Assembly (NCBI GenBank): GCA_030220185.1
Contig: JASPKZ010010272.1
Coordinates: forward strand, 3,831,501 to 3,895,500
Length of the DNA: 64,000 nucleotides
Reading direction: 5' to 3'
From: Diploptera punctata
Taxonomy: Eukaryota > Arthropoda > Insecta > Blattodea > Blaberidae
Of this stretch, positions 19,614 to 30,540 are shown one piece after another. Under the pieces are notes generated by a model, which saw only the letters and a program-made list of their open reading frames with translations, was not told where the DNA came from and did no database searches. The translations under genes and the position numbers were made by a program. Every line of letters begins with the position of its first letter. Position 1 is the stretch's first letter.

Positions 19614-21373
19614 ATGGCAAGCAACGGAGAAAATAATGTGAGTAGTGACAGTAATATGCCAACAAGTGAATCCGTTAATACTGGACAAAGTGTTGATATT
19701 TCCAACAGTAGTGATATTAATAATGATAATAATAATCAAGCTTTGAATGATATTATGATAATGATGAAAACCATGTCTGTGGAACTTAGTCAGAAAATGG
19801 ATAGTAATAATACAGAACTTAGGGAAGAATTAAAAAGTTAAAATTCTAAAATTAGAGAAGAATTAAAAAGTGATAATTCTAAACTTAGGGAAGAATTAAA
19901 TGATAAATTTGAAATATTTGGTGTTAGGGTAGAAGAAAGATTTGAACAATTAAAAATTAAATGTAATCTAAATAAGTCAGGGTAGAACAAAAGATACTAG
20001 ATTTGAAAGATAAACAAGTAGATGATAAAGTAAATGATGTAATCAAATCTGTCGTACAATTGAAAATTTAGAAAGCAAGGTTGAAAATGAAATAAATAAT
20101 TCAAAAAGTGAAGTAGTAGTAAAACTAGAAGAAGTGGTGAATGAAAAGATGGGAAATTGGATGGAAAAAGTTACAGATTTAGAAAATAAACGTAAATTAA
20201 TTTTGAATAAGAGTAAAGAGTCAACTAGTGTAAATGAAAATAAGTTTGACAAATTAAAAGAATGTAGTATGGATGGTCAATCTCAAAATGTTGTGGAAAA
20301 TTCTAAAATTCCAGCAAATTTATTGTCAGAAATAAATTTACCATGTTTTTCAGATCACTCTAGCCAAAGTCCTCTTGATTTCATAACAGAGTTAGAGGAA
20401 TATTTTCAATTAAAATCCATTACCGATAATTATAAAATGATGTTTGTGAAAAGGTCATTAAAAGATTCAGCTGAATCTTGGTTTAAAATAGCATGTCATG
20501 ACTCAATGGATTATAATGCATTTAAAAGTGCTTTTATGAATTACTATTGGGGTCATGAAAGGCAAAATAAAGCCAGGTTAGAGATTACCAGTAGTAAATA
20601 TAACCCTACATAGTTACCTTAGGTATTTTCTAGAAAAAGCAAGGATGGCTGCACTTCTCCAACCACCTATTGATGAAAAATCTTTATTGTCATTAATATC
20701 CCATTATTACCCAGATGAAATTAAATATCACTTGATTAATGCTAGACCTCAGAACATTTCAGATATGTTAGAGTTGTTATCCTTATTAGAAAACAAAACT
20801 GAAGTTGAGATCAGAAACAAGGGGGCTAACTGGAATGGACAAGAAAATTCCAACAAAAATGTTCTTGGGGTAGGGGCAGAGAATAATGAAAAGAAAAATT
20901 ATGATGACCATAATAAAGATGTGAAAAAACAATTTAATGATAATTATAATAGGAGTAGCAACACCCAAACAAATAGAGGCATGTCAAATGAGAATAATTA
21001 TAGGAATAGACCGTATAATGACAGAACTGTAAATAATTCTGGAAATTTTCAGAATAGAAATGATAGGAGAGAAATTAACTTTATGAACGTAGAAAATTCT
21101 GGGGAAGGTAATGATAAAAATTGGACATCACCCCATAGAAGGAAATGTAGACGCAATAGTTATTGTAATGGATTCTCTTACAATAACCAAATAGAAGGAT
21201 ATTTTGTTAGGCAAGAATGTATAAATAATACAAGTCCTCGAAGTGAAAATGGATTCAGATATAATGATACTAGAATAAATACAATTAATAATCATGAGCT
21301 TGTGTTAACTAACGATAGCAACAGGGTTGAAGCTGAGGGGAATAGAATACCTCAGAATTTAAATGCCAATTAG
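19614..21373 (+). pseudogene. gag-like region of the LTR element
   Basis: It starts at ATG 19614 (MASNGENNVSSDSN...). An acidic Asn/Ser-rich N-terminus is followed by repeated heptad-like REELKSDNSK units (coiled coil). From about 20320 comes a retrotransposon gag domain: PLDFITELEEYFQLKSI, FVKRSLKDSAESWFKI and NYYWGHERQNKARLEI. It continues as SYLRYFLEKARMAALLQPPI and an Asn-rich tail. A stop at 19839 and frameshifts near 20050 and 20610 break the frame. A nucleocapsid zinc knuckle is not clear. The protein would form the particle core. Confidence 0.7.
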
Positions 21374-21375
21374 AT

Positions 21376-21960
21376 ATGTCAGGGACTTCATTGCGTATCT
21401 CAACTTGTCTAAAATTAGGGGTCAATTATAGCTTCGATCGTGTAGAAATTTTATCAAAATTTAACCAACATATGATTAGCATTAATAATGATAATGGTAA
21501 TAAAGGAGGAATTATTAAGAATATAAACATTTCCAAGGAGAATGAAGAATTAGATAGAACATGTACTAGAGAAATGAATATTATTGGTCGTCCACCTAAG
21601 CTAAAATTAAATATTTGCAGATTGGAGATTATTGGTATCGCAGACAGCGGATGTTCTAACACAATAATTGATCAGAAATTTTACAATACCCAATTTCTAG
21701 AGGAAATAAGATCAACACAGTAAGAATTTGTGGAGTATACTGCACCCTAGCTATTGGAAAGAAGAAGTTACCTATGACTTCAATGTTTATTAGAAGTAAA
21801 TATCTGTTTGACTAAATTTAAAGTTATTTGTTTAATATCACCTTACTTATCATGTGATATGTTAATTGGATGCGACATGTTAGATCAGTACTTAGCTATC
21901 ATTGACTTTGAGAATTATAACGTGTCTTTAAGTAACGAGACAAATAATAGAATTGTTCTA
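21376..21960 (+). pseudogene. Retroviral-type aspartic protease region
   Basis: The frame reads RLEIIGIADSGCSNTIIDQK, with the DSG catalytic triplet of retropepsins in its usual hydrophobic setting. After a frame change, LIGCDMLDQYLAIIDFENYN gives the C-terminal strand (G-D-L...iDf) of the same domain. A stop at 21721-21723 and at least one frameshift make it non-functional. It sits between gag and the reverse transcriptase start. Confidence 0.65.
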
Positions 21961-22003
21961 CATAAATGTAGAATAATGTGATAGGAATAATGAAGATGGG
22001 GAT

Positions 22004-22450
22004 TTGACCCAGGAAACCATGGATGAAGATATTCATGTGTATAATAATGAATTCCTGTGTGATAATTCCACAGTTGAATATTTATTAAATAATAATATTG
22101 AAGAAAATAAGTGTGTAGATGAAGAAAGTGCTGACTGTATAGAAAACAAAGAAATTCCTCTTCTCATGTGCATGGTAGATGATGAGGAAGACAATTTTTG
22201 CCAACTGATAAGAGATAAGGTAGCCAATACACATGGAATTTCAGAACAACAGAAAGGCAGATTATATGATGTTTTGATGAAGAATAGATACTCATTTTCA
22301 AAGAAGCCTGGATTGTGCAATTGTTTTGAATATTCATGTAAGGTCACAGAACATGAACCGATTAAGATCAAAAGTAGACCGATTCCGCTTAGCATTAGAA
22401 AACAAGCAGATGACTTGATTCTAAAATTTGTACCCCTAATAAAAGAATAA
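22004..22450 (+). pseudogene. Start of gypsy-like reverse transcriptase, truncated
   Basis: The last 70 residues, RYSFSKKPGLCNCFEYSCKV then EHEPIKIKSRPIPLSIRKQA, correspond to the segment upstream of RT motif 1 in gypsy-type polyproteins (GLC...H-I...RPIP...R). The frame ends IKE-stop at 22450 and the catalytic YxDD region, RNase H and integrase are missing altogether, so the element could only have moved with help. Confidence 0.65.
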
Positions 22451-23115
22451 ATTGATATATGCAGCGTGAGATCCAATGAAAATGAAAATAAAATATATGT
22501 AGCTTGAAAAAAAATCTAAGATATGTAGCATGAGAGAAATAAAAAGTTGAGATACATAGCTAAAAAAAAAAACCTTGAGATATGTAGTGTAAAACGAAAT
22601 AATGATGTAATGTGAGATGTAATGAAAATGAAGAAAATGTTGAAAAATGTAAAGTAAAAGACAAGTTGATATTTACAACTAAGAAAAAAAAATTAAAATA
22701 TGTTGCTTAAAAAAAAAAGAAAATGTTATATGAATGTAACAGAAATATGTTGATTTAGAATATTGTCAAAGAAAATAGGCGATAAGATTTTAGTTAGAAC
22801 TGTAACTTTAACAAGATGCAATTATAATAATTTGATTATTGTATAAAAAAAAAGACTGTTGTAACAAAATTTGTATATCTTATTTAGTGTTCTATAATGA
22901 AAAATGTATGACATTGTTATGAATATAATGTATTTCTCTTTCAGGAACAATGAAAATATTTAAAGTGTTAATTTCATTGTATGTATATATAAATGTATAT
23001 CTATTCCAAGCAGATAAGTTACTTTAAAAATGGATTAAATTAATATTTCTTGGGAAATGATCATTTTTCTTTTGTTCTTCCTAGCAGAAACAAAATAAAA
23101 ACCATCAGGGGCATT
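22451..23115. repeat. A-rich degenerate tandem repeats before the 3' LTR
   Basis: Imperfect units around GAGATATGTAGC with A-runs recur between about 22455 and 22720, replacing the lost pol segment. The rest is AT-rich and ends in the region that would hold the polypurine tract. Confidence 0.5.
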
Positions 23116-23984
23116 TATAGAAGGATTTTAATATCATAATAAACATGAAAGTTAAAGTTAATAATTTTATACTTTAAAATTCTTTTAATATTTAAGTATA
23201 ACTTAAATAAAGAAAAACATCTAAATAATTCATTGTTGTTCATTGTTGAATAAAAATGTCTCAGTAACAATTAAAGAAATTGTATTACATAACAGTCTTT
23301 CTAAAGAATGCTTTTAAAAATTGTTTTAAGTCATTGTTGTCAGAATTATAATGCTTTCTGTTATAACTGTAATAAGAACACCTGCCTAACTTCATATTTT
23401 TAAATTAAAGTAAACTAAATTCTGATTGGATGTTAAAACAATTAACTTTCACGTTTAACAAATCAAATTTAAACCTTATATTTAATGGACTATTAACCAA
23501 TAGAATTTAAACTTAATATCATGTGATGTAATAATGTTCTTTAAATTAAAAAAAAAATTACACAAGTCACTCTGCATATAACTTTCCAAAAAGATAGAAG
23601 CAAGAAGAATTCTCAAGATAAAATGTAAAAGTTAATACAAGAATAATTGATTCCAGAAAAGAAAATAATTTAATTTTAATTGACGGTGAAGAATAATACC
23701 ACCTACATTTACTTAATCTGCTGGGAACCTACAAAGTGAATAAATGTGAAATTATTTCTACAAGAAACAGTTTTTAGTGATTTTGAAGGGTTTTCCTATC
23801 CAGTGTACCAACTTCCGACCCTAAGAATAGAATCTGGCTCTACTGAAAATTAAACCCAACCTGAACCAGTAATTCTTTTTCTTTTGGGACACCAATCCTT
23901 CAAAATGTTACTACAACATCGGGCATGAAGAGAGTTAGCTGCTTCAAAACGTCACCACAACATGGGAAAAGAATTACTTCTTCA
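23116..23984 (+). repeat. 3' LTR
   Basis: It runs from TATAGAAGGATTTTAATATC to CTTCTTCA and matches the 5' LTR with many substitutions and small indels. It preserves the empty target site (AAACATCTAAATAATTCATT) of the hammerhead insert found in the 5' LTR. Confidence 0.85.
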
Positions 23985-24464
23985 GCATCGACCTCTAAAT
24001 ATGTAAGTGGGAAATTATTATCCCACTGATCATTTAGCGCGTGTGGTTTTGTCATTTCTTCAAGCGGAATCCAACTTAACAGCTGATTTCTTGGAGAAGA
24101 AAGACAAGATAATTTTTTGATGGTAAGATAATATCCCTCTAACATGAATCTAATAATATAAGAATACAATTGTAGTAATATGCGTGTATAAAGTGTCAAT
24201 ATTCGAGACATGAAGTATAATTGTCGATAAAAACGTTTCACTGTATTTTTAATTTCCGTGATTTTTTCCGTTAAAAAATGATTTGTCACACAATATTGCA
24301 ATTTCAATCAGTACCCTAATGTGTAGCAATGGTAAATTAATTAATACATTTTATATATTAATAATGGCAAAGATGTTATAGAGATCCAAATACAGATTGA
24401 TAGTGTCTTTTACATCCTCTACTGACCATGCTGGGCATAGATGGAAACATAATTTTCTTGGGGA

Positions 24465-24845
24465 TAATAAAACCAAATAACAAAAAACCTTATATTACGT
24501 GTTATGAGGAGACATACATTGGTAAACAGAGAGTGGACTGGAAGTAACCAACCACAAAGGCACAGAATCATAGGCTTAGCAACACACGGATATCATCACA
24601 AAATGTGCAAAAATACAAAATTCCAACACCGAGTGATTCGTGTGAATGTAAGATATGCAACCAAAAGTGTGAGCGATACCATTACAAACAGTACAGAATA
24701 TGGACAGGATCACTGAACGAACTCATAAAAGACAAAACATAAACTTATAACTTAATGCTCTTTCGAGTGCCTCTTACCAACTTATTATATTAATAAAACC
24801 AAATAACAAAAAACCTTATATTACGTGTTATGAGGAGACATACAT
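24465..24845. repeat. 55-bp direct repeats flanking a 271-bp insert
   Basis: TAATAAAACCAAATAACAAA...GGAGACATACAT occurs without any difference at 24465-24519 and 24791-24845. The 271 bp between include a frame with KICNQKCERYHYKQYRI and SLNELIKDKT, reminiscent of the 3' end of a retroelement. The arrangement suggests insertion with an unusually long target duplication, or a local tandem duplication followed by loss. Confidence 0.75.
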
Positions 24846-25029
24846 CCAAGAATTTGGGGTCAGTGCCCCATATTTCATCCCTATTACTCTCCTTTTAACA
24901 CTGTGCAGAAGAGGGTGAAAACTATAAATTATCTTGTTTTATTATTATTATTATGCATATTAAATTATATTGTTAATTGAGACGTCTTACCGTTGTTAAT
25001 TTTTATATTAAGTTACCTTACATTTCCGA

Positions 25030-25714
25030 ACAAATAGGAAATACTACCCAAGGGACATCCTAAAATCAGATAAAGATTTATATAAACGAGATTCCTATTT
25101 TGTTCAGTGGAATGATATAAGCACAATGAAATGGATGGATGGACCACGGAAAGAACTGGGTGTCAGTAGTAATATGCACAATGCCGCAAGCAGAACCAAA
25201 GTTTTGTGAAGAAACAAAGAAGTAGGCCTATGTGAAGAAGTTGTTTGTCCCCAGGCAATTGTTGATTACAATAAATATATGGGCAGGGTTGATTACTTTG
25301 ATCAACTCATGGCAACTTACGCAGTGGGGCAGAAGTCAAGAAAGTGGTGGATGAAACTTTTTTATTATTTCCTTGATTGCGCAATTGTGAATTCATTTAT
25401 ATTGTACAAGGAAGTCATGAAAAAATAAACAAAAGTCCGTTTCCCATCTAGAATTAATTGGAAATTTTACAAGCAGAATGCGCTATGGTCATGCAGCAGC
25501 AAAAGGACTTGAAAGGAAGAGAAACAATCCTAATGGTCGCCCAACTATTGAAAATACAGTACGCCTGTTTGATGTTGGAATGCATCTACCAAAGGTGATA
25601 AAAAATTATCGGCGATGTGCTTATTGCAGCACAAAAATAAAGGAGAAAAGAAGTAATATGGTTTGCGAAAAATGTAATGTTGCATTATGCAACCCCTTCC
25701 ACAATTCTAATTGA
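25030..25714 (+). pseudogene. piggyBac-like transposase, C-terminal part
   Basis: Readable blocks in order are RDSYFVQWNDISTMKWMDGP, AIVDYNKYMGRVDYFDQLMA, KSRKWWMKLFYYFLDCAIVN and SFILYKE. The last frame (25478-25714) ends RRCAYCSTKIKEKRSNMVCE-KCNVALCNPFH, the cysteine-rich C-terminal zinc domain that binds the transposon ends. VDYN-YM-GVD-FD...WW is diagnostic of the family. Stops near 25207 and 25425 and missing N-terminal sequence make it inactive. It belongs to the element bounded by 18234 and 26349. Confidence 0.85.
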
Positions 25715-26552
25715 TGAGTTTATTATCAATCTATAGTTGTACAATTATATTTTTATGTTACACAATATTTGTGTAATATTTTTTAAGATTAAAAAAAAGC
25801 TAATTTTTATTTGGAAGTATCATAGCCATAATATGATTGTATTAATTATTTATTGTACCCTAATTATCCTATCCTGAAATCATTTTCTTATAATCTGGCA
25901 TTTAAATTTTACTGTATATAGTTTTTATGAAACAATACGGATGGAGAAATACAAAACTTATGCATGTAACATAAGGATTTTTAATATTCAGTGAATACAA
26001 TAAAATATTTTATTGAATAATATTATTAAAAATACAAATGTGTACATACAAATATCATTCAACATTATATTTGATTGTATAATTAATGATTTTCAGTTAA
26101 TGAAATGATGATTTAAAAACACTTATGATATTTTGTCTATGTGGGAAAATAATATCCCAATGCCATTTCAGTAATAACTATTGTACTAAACAACCATCGG
26201 GATAATAATTTCCCATCATGTTTTTCACAATAATTGAGCAAAATAACGCATAATTTGTACATATTCTTGTTTCTTAGTTTCATTGTGATACAAAAAGGTA
26301 AAAAAAAAATAATTTTCTTAAATTCCCCAGTTTCGTGCCCTATAAAGGGTTAATGATTAATTTGTTTTCCTATTAAGTTAATTTAGATATGCTGTTTTCT
26401 TTTCATTTATTAGATGTTCTAAGTCCCCATCCCAAATTTTAATTTTTTTTAATAATATGATTTCTTTCTCATTCCTAAAGATTCTTTTGCAGCTTGAGTT
26501 ATTATTCTTTTAATCTCATCCCATTCTTCATTTATATTTCTACAAATTTTAT

Positions 26553-26984
26553 TGTTTTAAATATTTAAGTACTTTATTCATTTAAAGTTGTACCATATGT
26601 TTACAATGTAAAACAATCACAGAGGAAACTCCAACTGTATGCGTTATTTGACTAATATATTAACATATAATGTAGTGCATTTCATATCTTATATATTTTT
26701 CAGAACATTTCAAACTAATCTACTATGTTTCAAGTAGATATTATGGATTACCCTGCAGACCTATTCGATAACCTTGCAGGGATTTCCTTTTAGATACTCT
26801 CACTAGTTATAAACTATGATTTCTTCTTTGGAAGATATGAGGACAGGAATATATACAAATTAACACTGACCTTCAGAAAACATGCAAATTTTGATTAAAC
26901 CCAAACCTTTGAAAAAGGATCCATTATACCTTACATATATTAAACATTTTTTACAACAGAATTTTAAGGCCTACATTAAATTAA
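26553..26984. other. No recognised feature
   Basis: AT-rich sequence between the right target copy of the nest and the CENP-B-type frame. Confidence 0.5.
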
Positions 26985-27428
26985 TTATATTGTGAATTTA
27001 ACCAATACATTACTGTATTTATTTTTGCGTTGAGCCTGCTGTCTCTTTTTGAACCTCCATAGCCAACCACTACTTGCAGTGAAACTAGGAATTTTAAGTT
27101 GTTTAGCGATCACGTCTGCTTGTGCCTGTATCTCTGGGCCACGAACGTTTCTTCCTTTTTGCTTTAAATACCAATTATAAACTGCTTGCTCGAGTCTTGC
27201 ATCTCCAGGCGATTTGAGATTTTTCCTAGATGAATCCAATTTTCCCGAAAAATGTCTAATGCGTTCCTTGTCGCGCCTAATGTCTGAAACTGTTTGTTTA
27301 GCAATACCGAACTGTTTACAAATTATAGCTGTCGGAACACCAGACTCCAACATTTCAACGACAGATAACTTTTCCACAATTGTGAGTACATTACGCTTCC
27401 TTTTTACAGCACTCATGATGGCGGACAA
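26985..27428 (-). CDS. CENP-B/jerky-type HTH DNA-binding protein (N-terminal part)
   Basis: The uninterrupted frame begins at ATG 27428 (MSAIMSAVKRKRNVLTIVEK). Residues about 8-62 form the CENP-B N-terminal HTH (LTIVEKLSVVEMLESGV, then FGIAKQTVSDIRRDKERI). Residues about 78-135 form the second HTH (LEQAVYNWYLKQKGRNVRGP, then SFTASSGWLWRFKKRQ). Together they make the bipartite DNA-binding domain of jerky, Tigger and CENP-B. The DDE part is absent downstream. CpG-rich sequence (27429-27540) lies upstream. It could be the first exon of a domesticated gene or a 5' piece of a Tigger-type transposon. The intact frame makes it worth testing. Confidence 0.6.
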   Translation of the reverse strand: MSAIMSAVKRKRNVLTIVEKLSVVEMLESGVPTAIICKQFGIAKQTVSDIRRDKERIRHFSGKLDSSRKNLKSPGDARLEQAVYNWYLKQKGRNVRGPEIQAQADVIAKQLKIPSFTASSGWLWRFKKRQQAQRKNKYSNVLVKFTI

Positions 27429-28674
27429 CTGCTTTACGGTTTTCGAGTATCGTGTCCGTTAGATCGAGGGAAGTATGCTCCGCCCCAAGTACAGTCTGCG
27501 TCAAGACTGCATTCGCGATTTGTTAACACGAAGTGAGAATTTTATCCCCACCACTTAACGTACGTTCCTAGATTTTAAATATGCAGAGTCTGTTATAACT
27601 AAATCGAGTTCAATGTCTCCTGTCTTTTGAAAATGATAAATGTCGGAACACCAACTCTATGATTTGCGAAACCCATAAGCTCAGTGTCACATTCGCCAAG
27701 GCCCTCTACTTATTTCTATACCCAACTATCTGAATACAGTTCATATCTACTAAGCAAAAAATCACATGAGAATCATGTGTCTATACGTCTACAATTATTC
27801 GTTATTAGACCAATATGATAAGGGTTTTAACGGATATTTTATATCCTACATTTTTTCAGAAATATCTCATAAATTCCCTAAGTAAACAGAACAAGGCGAC
27901 TATAGAATTTAAACACCAGAGTAAAAATAACTTAATAGTGGAACATAATTTGACTTCCTAAAAATTAAGGTTGGTATTATAGGTATAGTTTAACAAAACA
28001 CGAGAAAAGAAAATAGAACATAATATAGTCTACATAAGACGATAAAAGTATAACATAAATGTATAGAATATTATTTTCAATGTGTTGTTGGAAATATAAA
28101 TTTGCTTGTCTAAGATATGAGTCTAGACTCCAGGAAAAATATTTTTGCACGCAAACAATTCAGGAGGCTCCTGTAATTATGTAGAAAATTTTTATTAACA
28201 TGAAAACAAATATGCAAAACAGTATTTCAAGCAAATATCCTAAATGGAGAATGTGTTTTGTTTAAATTTTTGAATCAAAACACTGTATTATTATTTTTAA
28301 AATAAAATGCAAATCTTTTTGATTTCACTTACAGGCAATAAGCGACCACGGGATAGTTTTAATATTGTTGCATTTTGTTTTTTTTTAATTTGAATGAAGT
28401 TTTGCAAAACCTGCCTTTTACGCTGTGGGTATATCGCAGGATATTTGGTTTACAATTAATATGGTTTATTTCAGTGTCTGGAATATTTCATTTATGTACT
28501 TAATTGTTCGTGACAGTTTGTAACTTTTCGTAGCACTATGTTTGGGGTCTTGATGTGCGCTAGGTCTGTTCTTTTATTGTTTTGAGCTTGCGAGTTGTAC
28601 GGTTAGAGTAAAAAGATGGCAAGAGCTGTTTGTTCGTCTTCTGAGGTATGGGCATCTTCGGTGAGGCTGTTGTA
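27429..28674. other. CpG-rich upstream patch, then featureless AT-rich DNA
   Basis: The first roughly 110 bases are rich in CpG and lie just 5' of the CENP-B-type frame, so they could hold its promoter. From about 27560 on I recognise nothing. Confidence 0.35.
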
Positions 28675-30008
28675 CGAGGTGTGATCAATAAGTTTCTGGA
28701 ATGAGGCCATAAACACAACACAACACTTCGAAGGTTCTATTCAGCACTGTCACCCTCAAAGTAGTCACCTTGGGAGTTGATACACTTGTCCCAGCGCTTC
28801 TGCCAATGCTGGAAGCACTTCTGGAAGTCGTCTTCTTTAAATGTGTCCAATGCCTTCTGCGATTCGCGCTGGATGACATCAATGTCCTCAAAACGATGTC
28901 CTCGGAGCCGAATTTTTAGCCGTGGGAACAGGAAAAAGTCTGCTGGAGCCAGATCTGGAGAATAGGCTGGATGGGGAACAGTACTCATCCTATTTTTGTC
29001 CAAAAACTGGCGGACAGAAATTGCTTTGTGCGCGGGCGCATTGTCGTGATGCAGGAACCAGTCACCAGTCCTCCATTTCTCTGGCCGTTTGCGTCGCACA
29101 TTCTCCCTCAATCTTTGCAACACTTGTTTGTAGTACACTTGATTCACTGTTTGACCCCGTGGTACAAATTCCTTATGCACAATTCCATTAATGTCAAAAA
29201 AAACAATCATCATTGACTTCACATTCGATCGAACTTGTCTGGCTTTCTTGGGGCGTGGAGATGCAGGACTCTTCCATTGCGAAGACTGTTGTTTAGTTTC
29301 TGGATCGTAGCCATAAATCCATGCTTCATCACCAGTAATAACCTTTTCCATGAACCTTGGGTCATTTTTAAGCTGTTCTTTAAGATCTGTGCAGGCAATC
29401 ACACGACTTTCCTTTTGGTCATTTGAAAGGAGGCGGGGCACGAACTTTGCAGCAATTCTTCGCATGTTCAAATCGTCTTTCAAAATGCTTTGAATACTTC
29501 CAAACGAGAGTGCTAGTGCATCAGACAGTTCTCATATTGTAATGCGCCTATCATTTAATACTATTTCCCTCACTCGATCGATATTTTTATTGGTTTTGCT
29601 GGAAGTTGGTCGTCCCAGACGATTTTCATACTTAACCGATGTCATGCCCCTTTTAAATTTCGAAAACCACTCAAATGTTTGAGATTTGCCCATTGCTTCC
29701 TCCCCATAAGCTGTCCTTAACATTTGATATGTTTCTGTTGCAGTTTTACCAAGTTTAAAGCAAAATTTGATGCATTTTCTTTGTTCCTCGTAATCCCGCA
29801 TTGTTGCTACACAGAGAAATCGCCGCACGCACAAAACACGTCTTCACTTCAGAGCTTCTACCAGCATACTGCAAGGTCAGAGAAGGTCGCGCGACCCCTC
29901 AAATTCATCACAAGGAAATTTTGAGTGTACAGCCTGGGTGAAAATTAAAAACTCCTCAATGGCATAATTGTTTTGAAGCCATTCCTGAAACTTATTGATC
30001 ACACCTCG
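28675..30008 (-). mobile_element. Full-length mariner element, one nonsense codon
   Basis: It is 1,334 bp between TA dinucleotides (28673-28674, 30009-30010). The terminal inverted repeats begin CGAGGTGTGATCAATAAGTT and agree over about 28 bp with one mismatch. It encodes a D,D34D transposase. The structure is complete, so the copy is fairly young. It is not the same subfamily as the 53291 element (the termini differ). Confidence 0.9.
28737..29801 (-). pseudogene. Mariner transposase with one in-frame stop
   Basis: It starts at ATG 29801 (MRDYEEQRKCIKFCFKLGKT) and ends at TAG 28737-28739, equivalent to 354 residues, normal for mariner. The N-terminal paired HTH region reads EAMGKSQTFEWFSKFKRG. 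The catalytic domain has VITGDEAWIYGYDPETK (first Asp), HHDNAPAHKA (second Asp) and YSPDLAPADFFLF (third Asp, 34 residues later), so it is D,D34D. One TGA near 29532 interrupts it after NDRRITI; it looks like a C-to-T change at a CpG. Otherwise the frame is open throughout. Confidence 0.9.
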
Positions 30009-30010
30009 TA

Positions 30011-30381
30011 TCTTATCAGAAACAATTGTAAAATGTCACCATCATCATCTTCATGGTAGGCCCTCGGCCTGTTCCGCTCTCAGAATTCATCTTCCCTTCT
30101 GAGAGATACGAGTAATATATTTTTTTTACTTGGGTGGGCTACCAACCCGTCCGCAAAACCCCCTTCCAGGAGGACCAGGTCATTTGTGATCGAGATTTTA
30201 TGTAAATGTAAAATATATAAATGAAAAATAAATACAATAATATACTTTTTATAAACATTTAATGAAGATGTTTAAAAGATTATGAGAAACGAAACTGTTT
30301 CATGTATGCTATATACCTGCAGATATCTATTGGTGATCTATCCTAGCTTTAAGATAAATATGCAGCATAATTTATTTAGAG
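30011..30381. other. Unclassified, probably repeat-derived
   Basis: The CATCATCATC stretch and the GGGTGGGCTACCAACCCGTC-CCTTCCAGGAGGACC block around 30030-30185 look like a retroposon 3' end, but no second copy is in this window. The rest is AT-rich. Confidence 0.3.
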
Positions 30382-30540
30382 CGGGCCCGCCTTAAGATTA
30401 GACTACTGTAAATTCGATCCCGGCCGAGTTCGATGGAGTATCTCTGGTTAAGAAAATTGAAATCACGATTACCTTTGAAGGGGAAGTTAAACGTCACTGG
30501 TACCAAGATGTATGACACGTTAAAAACCCTTGATATGAGA
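30382..30540 (+). mobile_element. Probable tRNA-headed SINE, family G
   Basis: A box B-like AAATTCGATCCCGGCCGAG is followed by GTATCTCTGGTTAAGAAAAT and a CCTTTGAAGGGGAAGTTAAA body. It looks like a tRNA-derived SINE. It is the only copy here, so its ends are not certain. Confidence 0.4.

Larger units (their letters stand above)
18379..23984 (+). mobile_element. Gypsy-like LTR retrotransposon, internally deleted
   Basis: Two long terminal repeats (18379-19364 and 23116-23984) flank a primer binding site, a gag-like region, a protease and the start of reverse transcriptase. The 4-bp GCAT at 18375-18378 and 23985-23988 is the target duplication. The element sits in the piggyBac. Most of pol (RT core, RNase H, integrase) is absent: coding stops at 22450 and is followed by A-rich repetitive DNA. 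The LTRs differ at many positions, so the insertion is not recent. Confidence 0.8.
18234..26349 (+). mobile_element. piggyBac-type transposon split by an LTR retrotransposon
   Basis: Both ends abut TTAA (18230-18233, 26350-26353) and start CCCTTTAT in inverted orientation, the hallmark of piggyBac. Removing the 5.6-kb LTR element leaves about 2.5 kb, the normal piggyBac length. Palindromic motifs of the type GGGATAATA-TTTCCC occur near both ends (about 18251, 24005, 26141 and 26199). The C-terminal half of a transposase remains at 25030-25714. It interrupts the LINE coding sequence exactly at a TTAA. Confidence 0.8.
16510..26540 (-). mobile_element. LINE containing three further nested elements
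   Basis: The outermost level of the nest. TACAAATTTTAT occurs on both sides (16498-16509 and 26541-26552), consistent with a 12-bp target duplication. The 3' UTR lies at the left end (CCTGGAAGATGGTGATAAAA on the minus strand). Coding pieces lie at 16569-18229 and, beyond the piggyBac, at 26354-26540, which reads RNINEEWDEIKRIITQAAKE. The two parts join in frame when the piggyBac and one TTAA are removed. The element is 5' truncated. Confidence 0.75.

Noticed and set aside
22033..22476. 147-codon minus-strand open frame
   Set aside because: Antisense of the protease/RT-start region of the LTR element; no motif of its own.
22451..22720. CRISPR-like or satellite array
   Set aside because: Units are irregular in length and spacing and A-rich; not a CRISPR, and too short and degenerate for a satellite.
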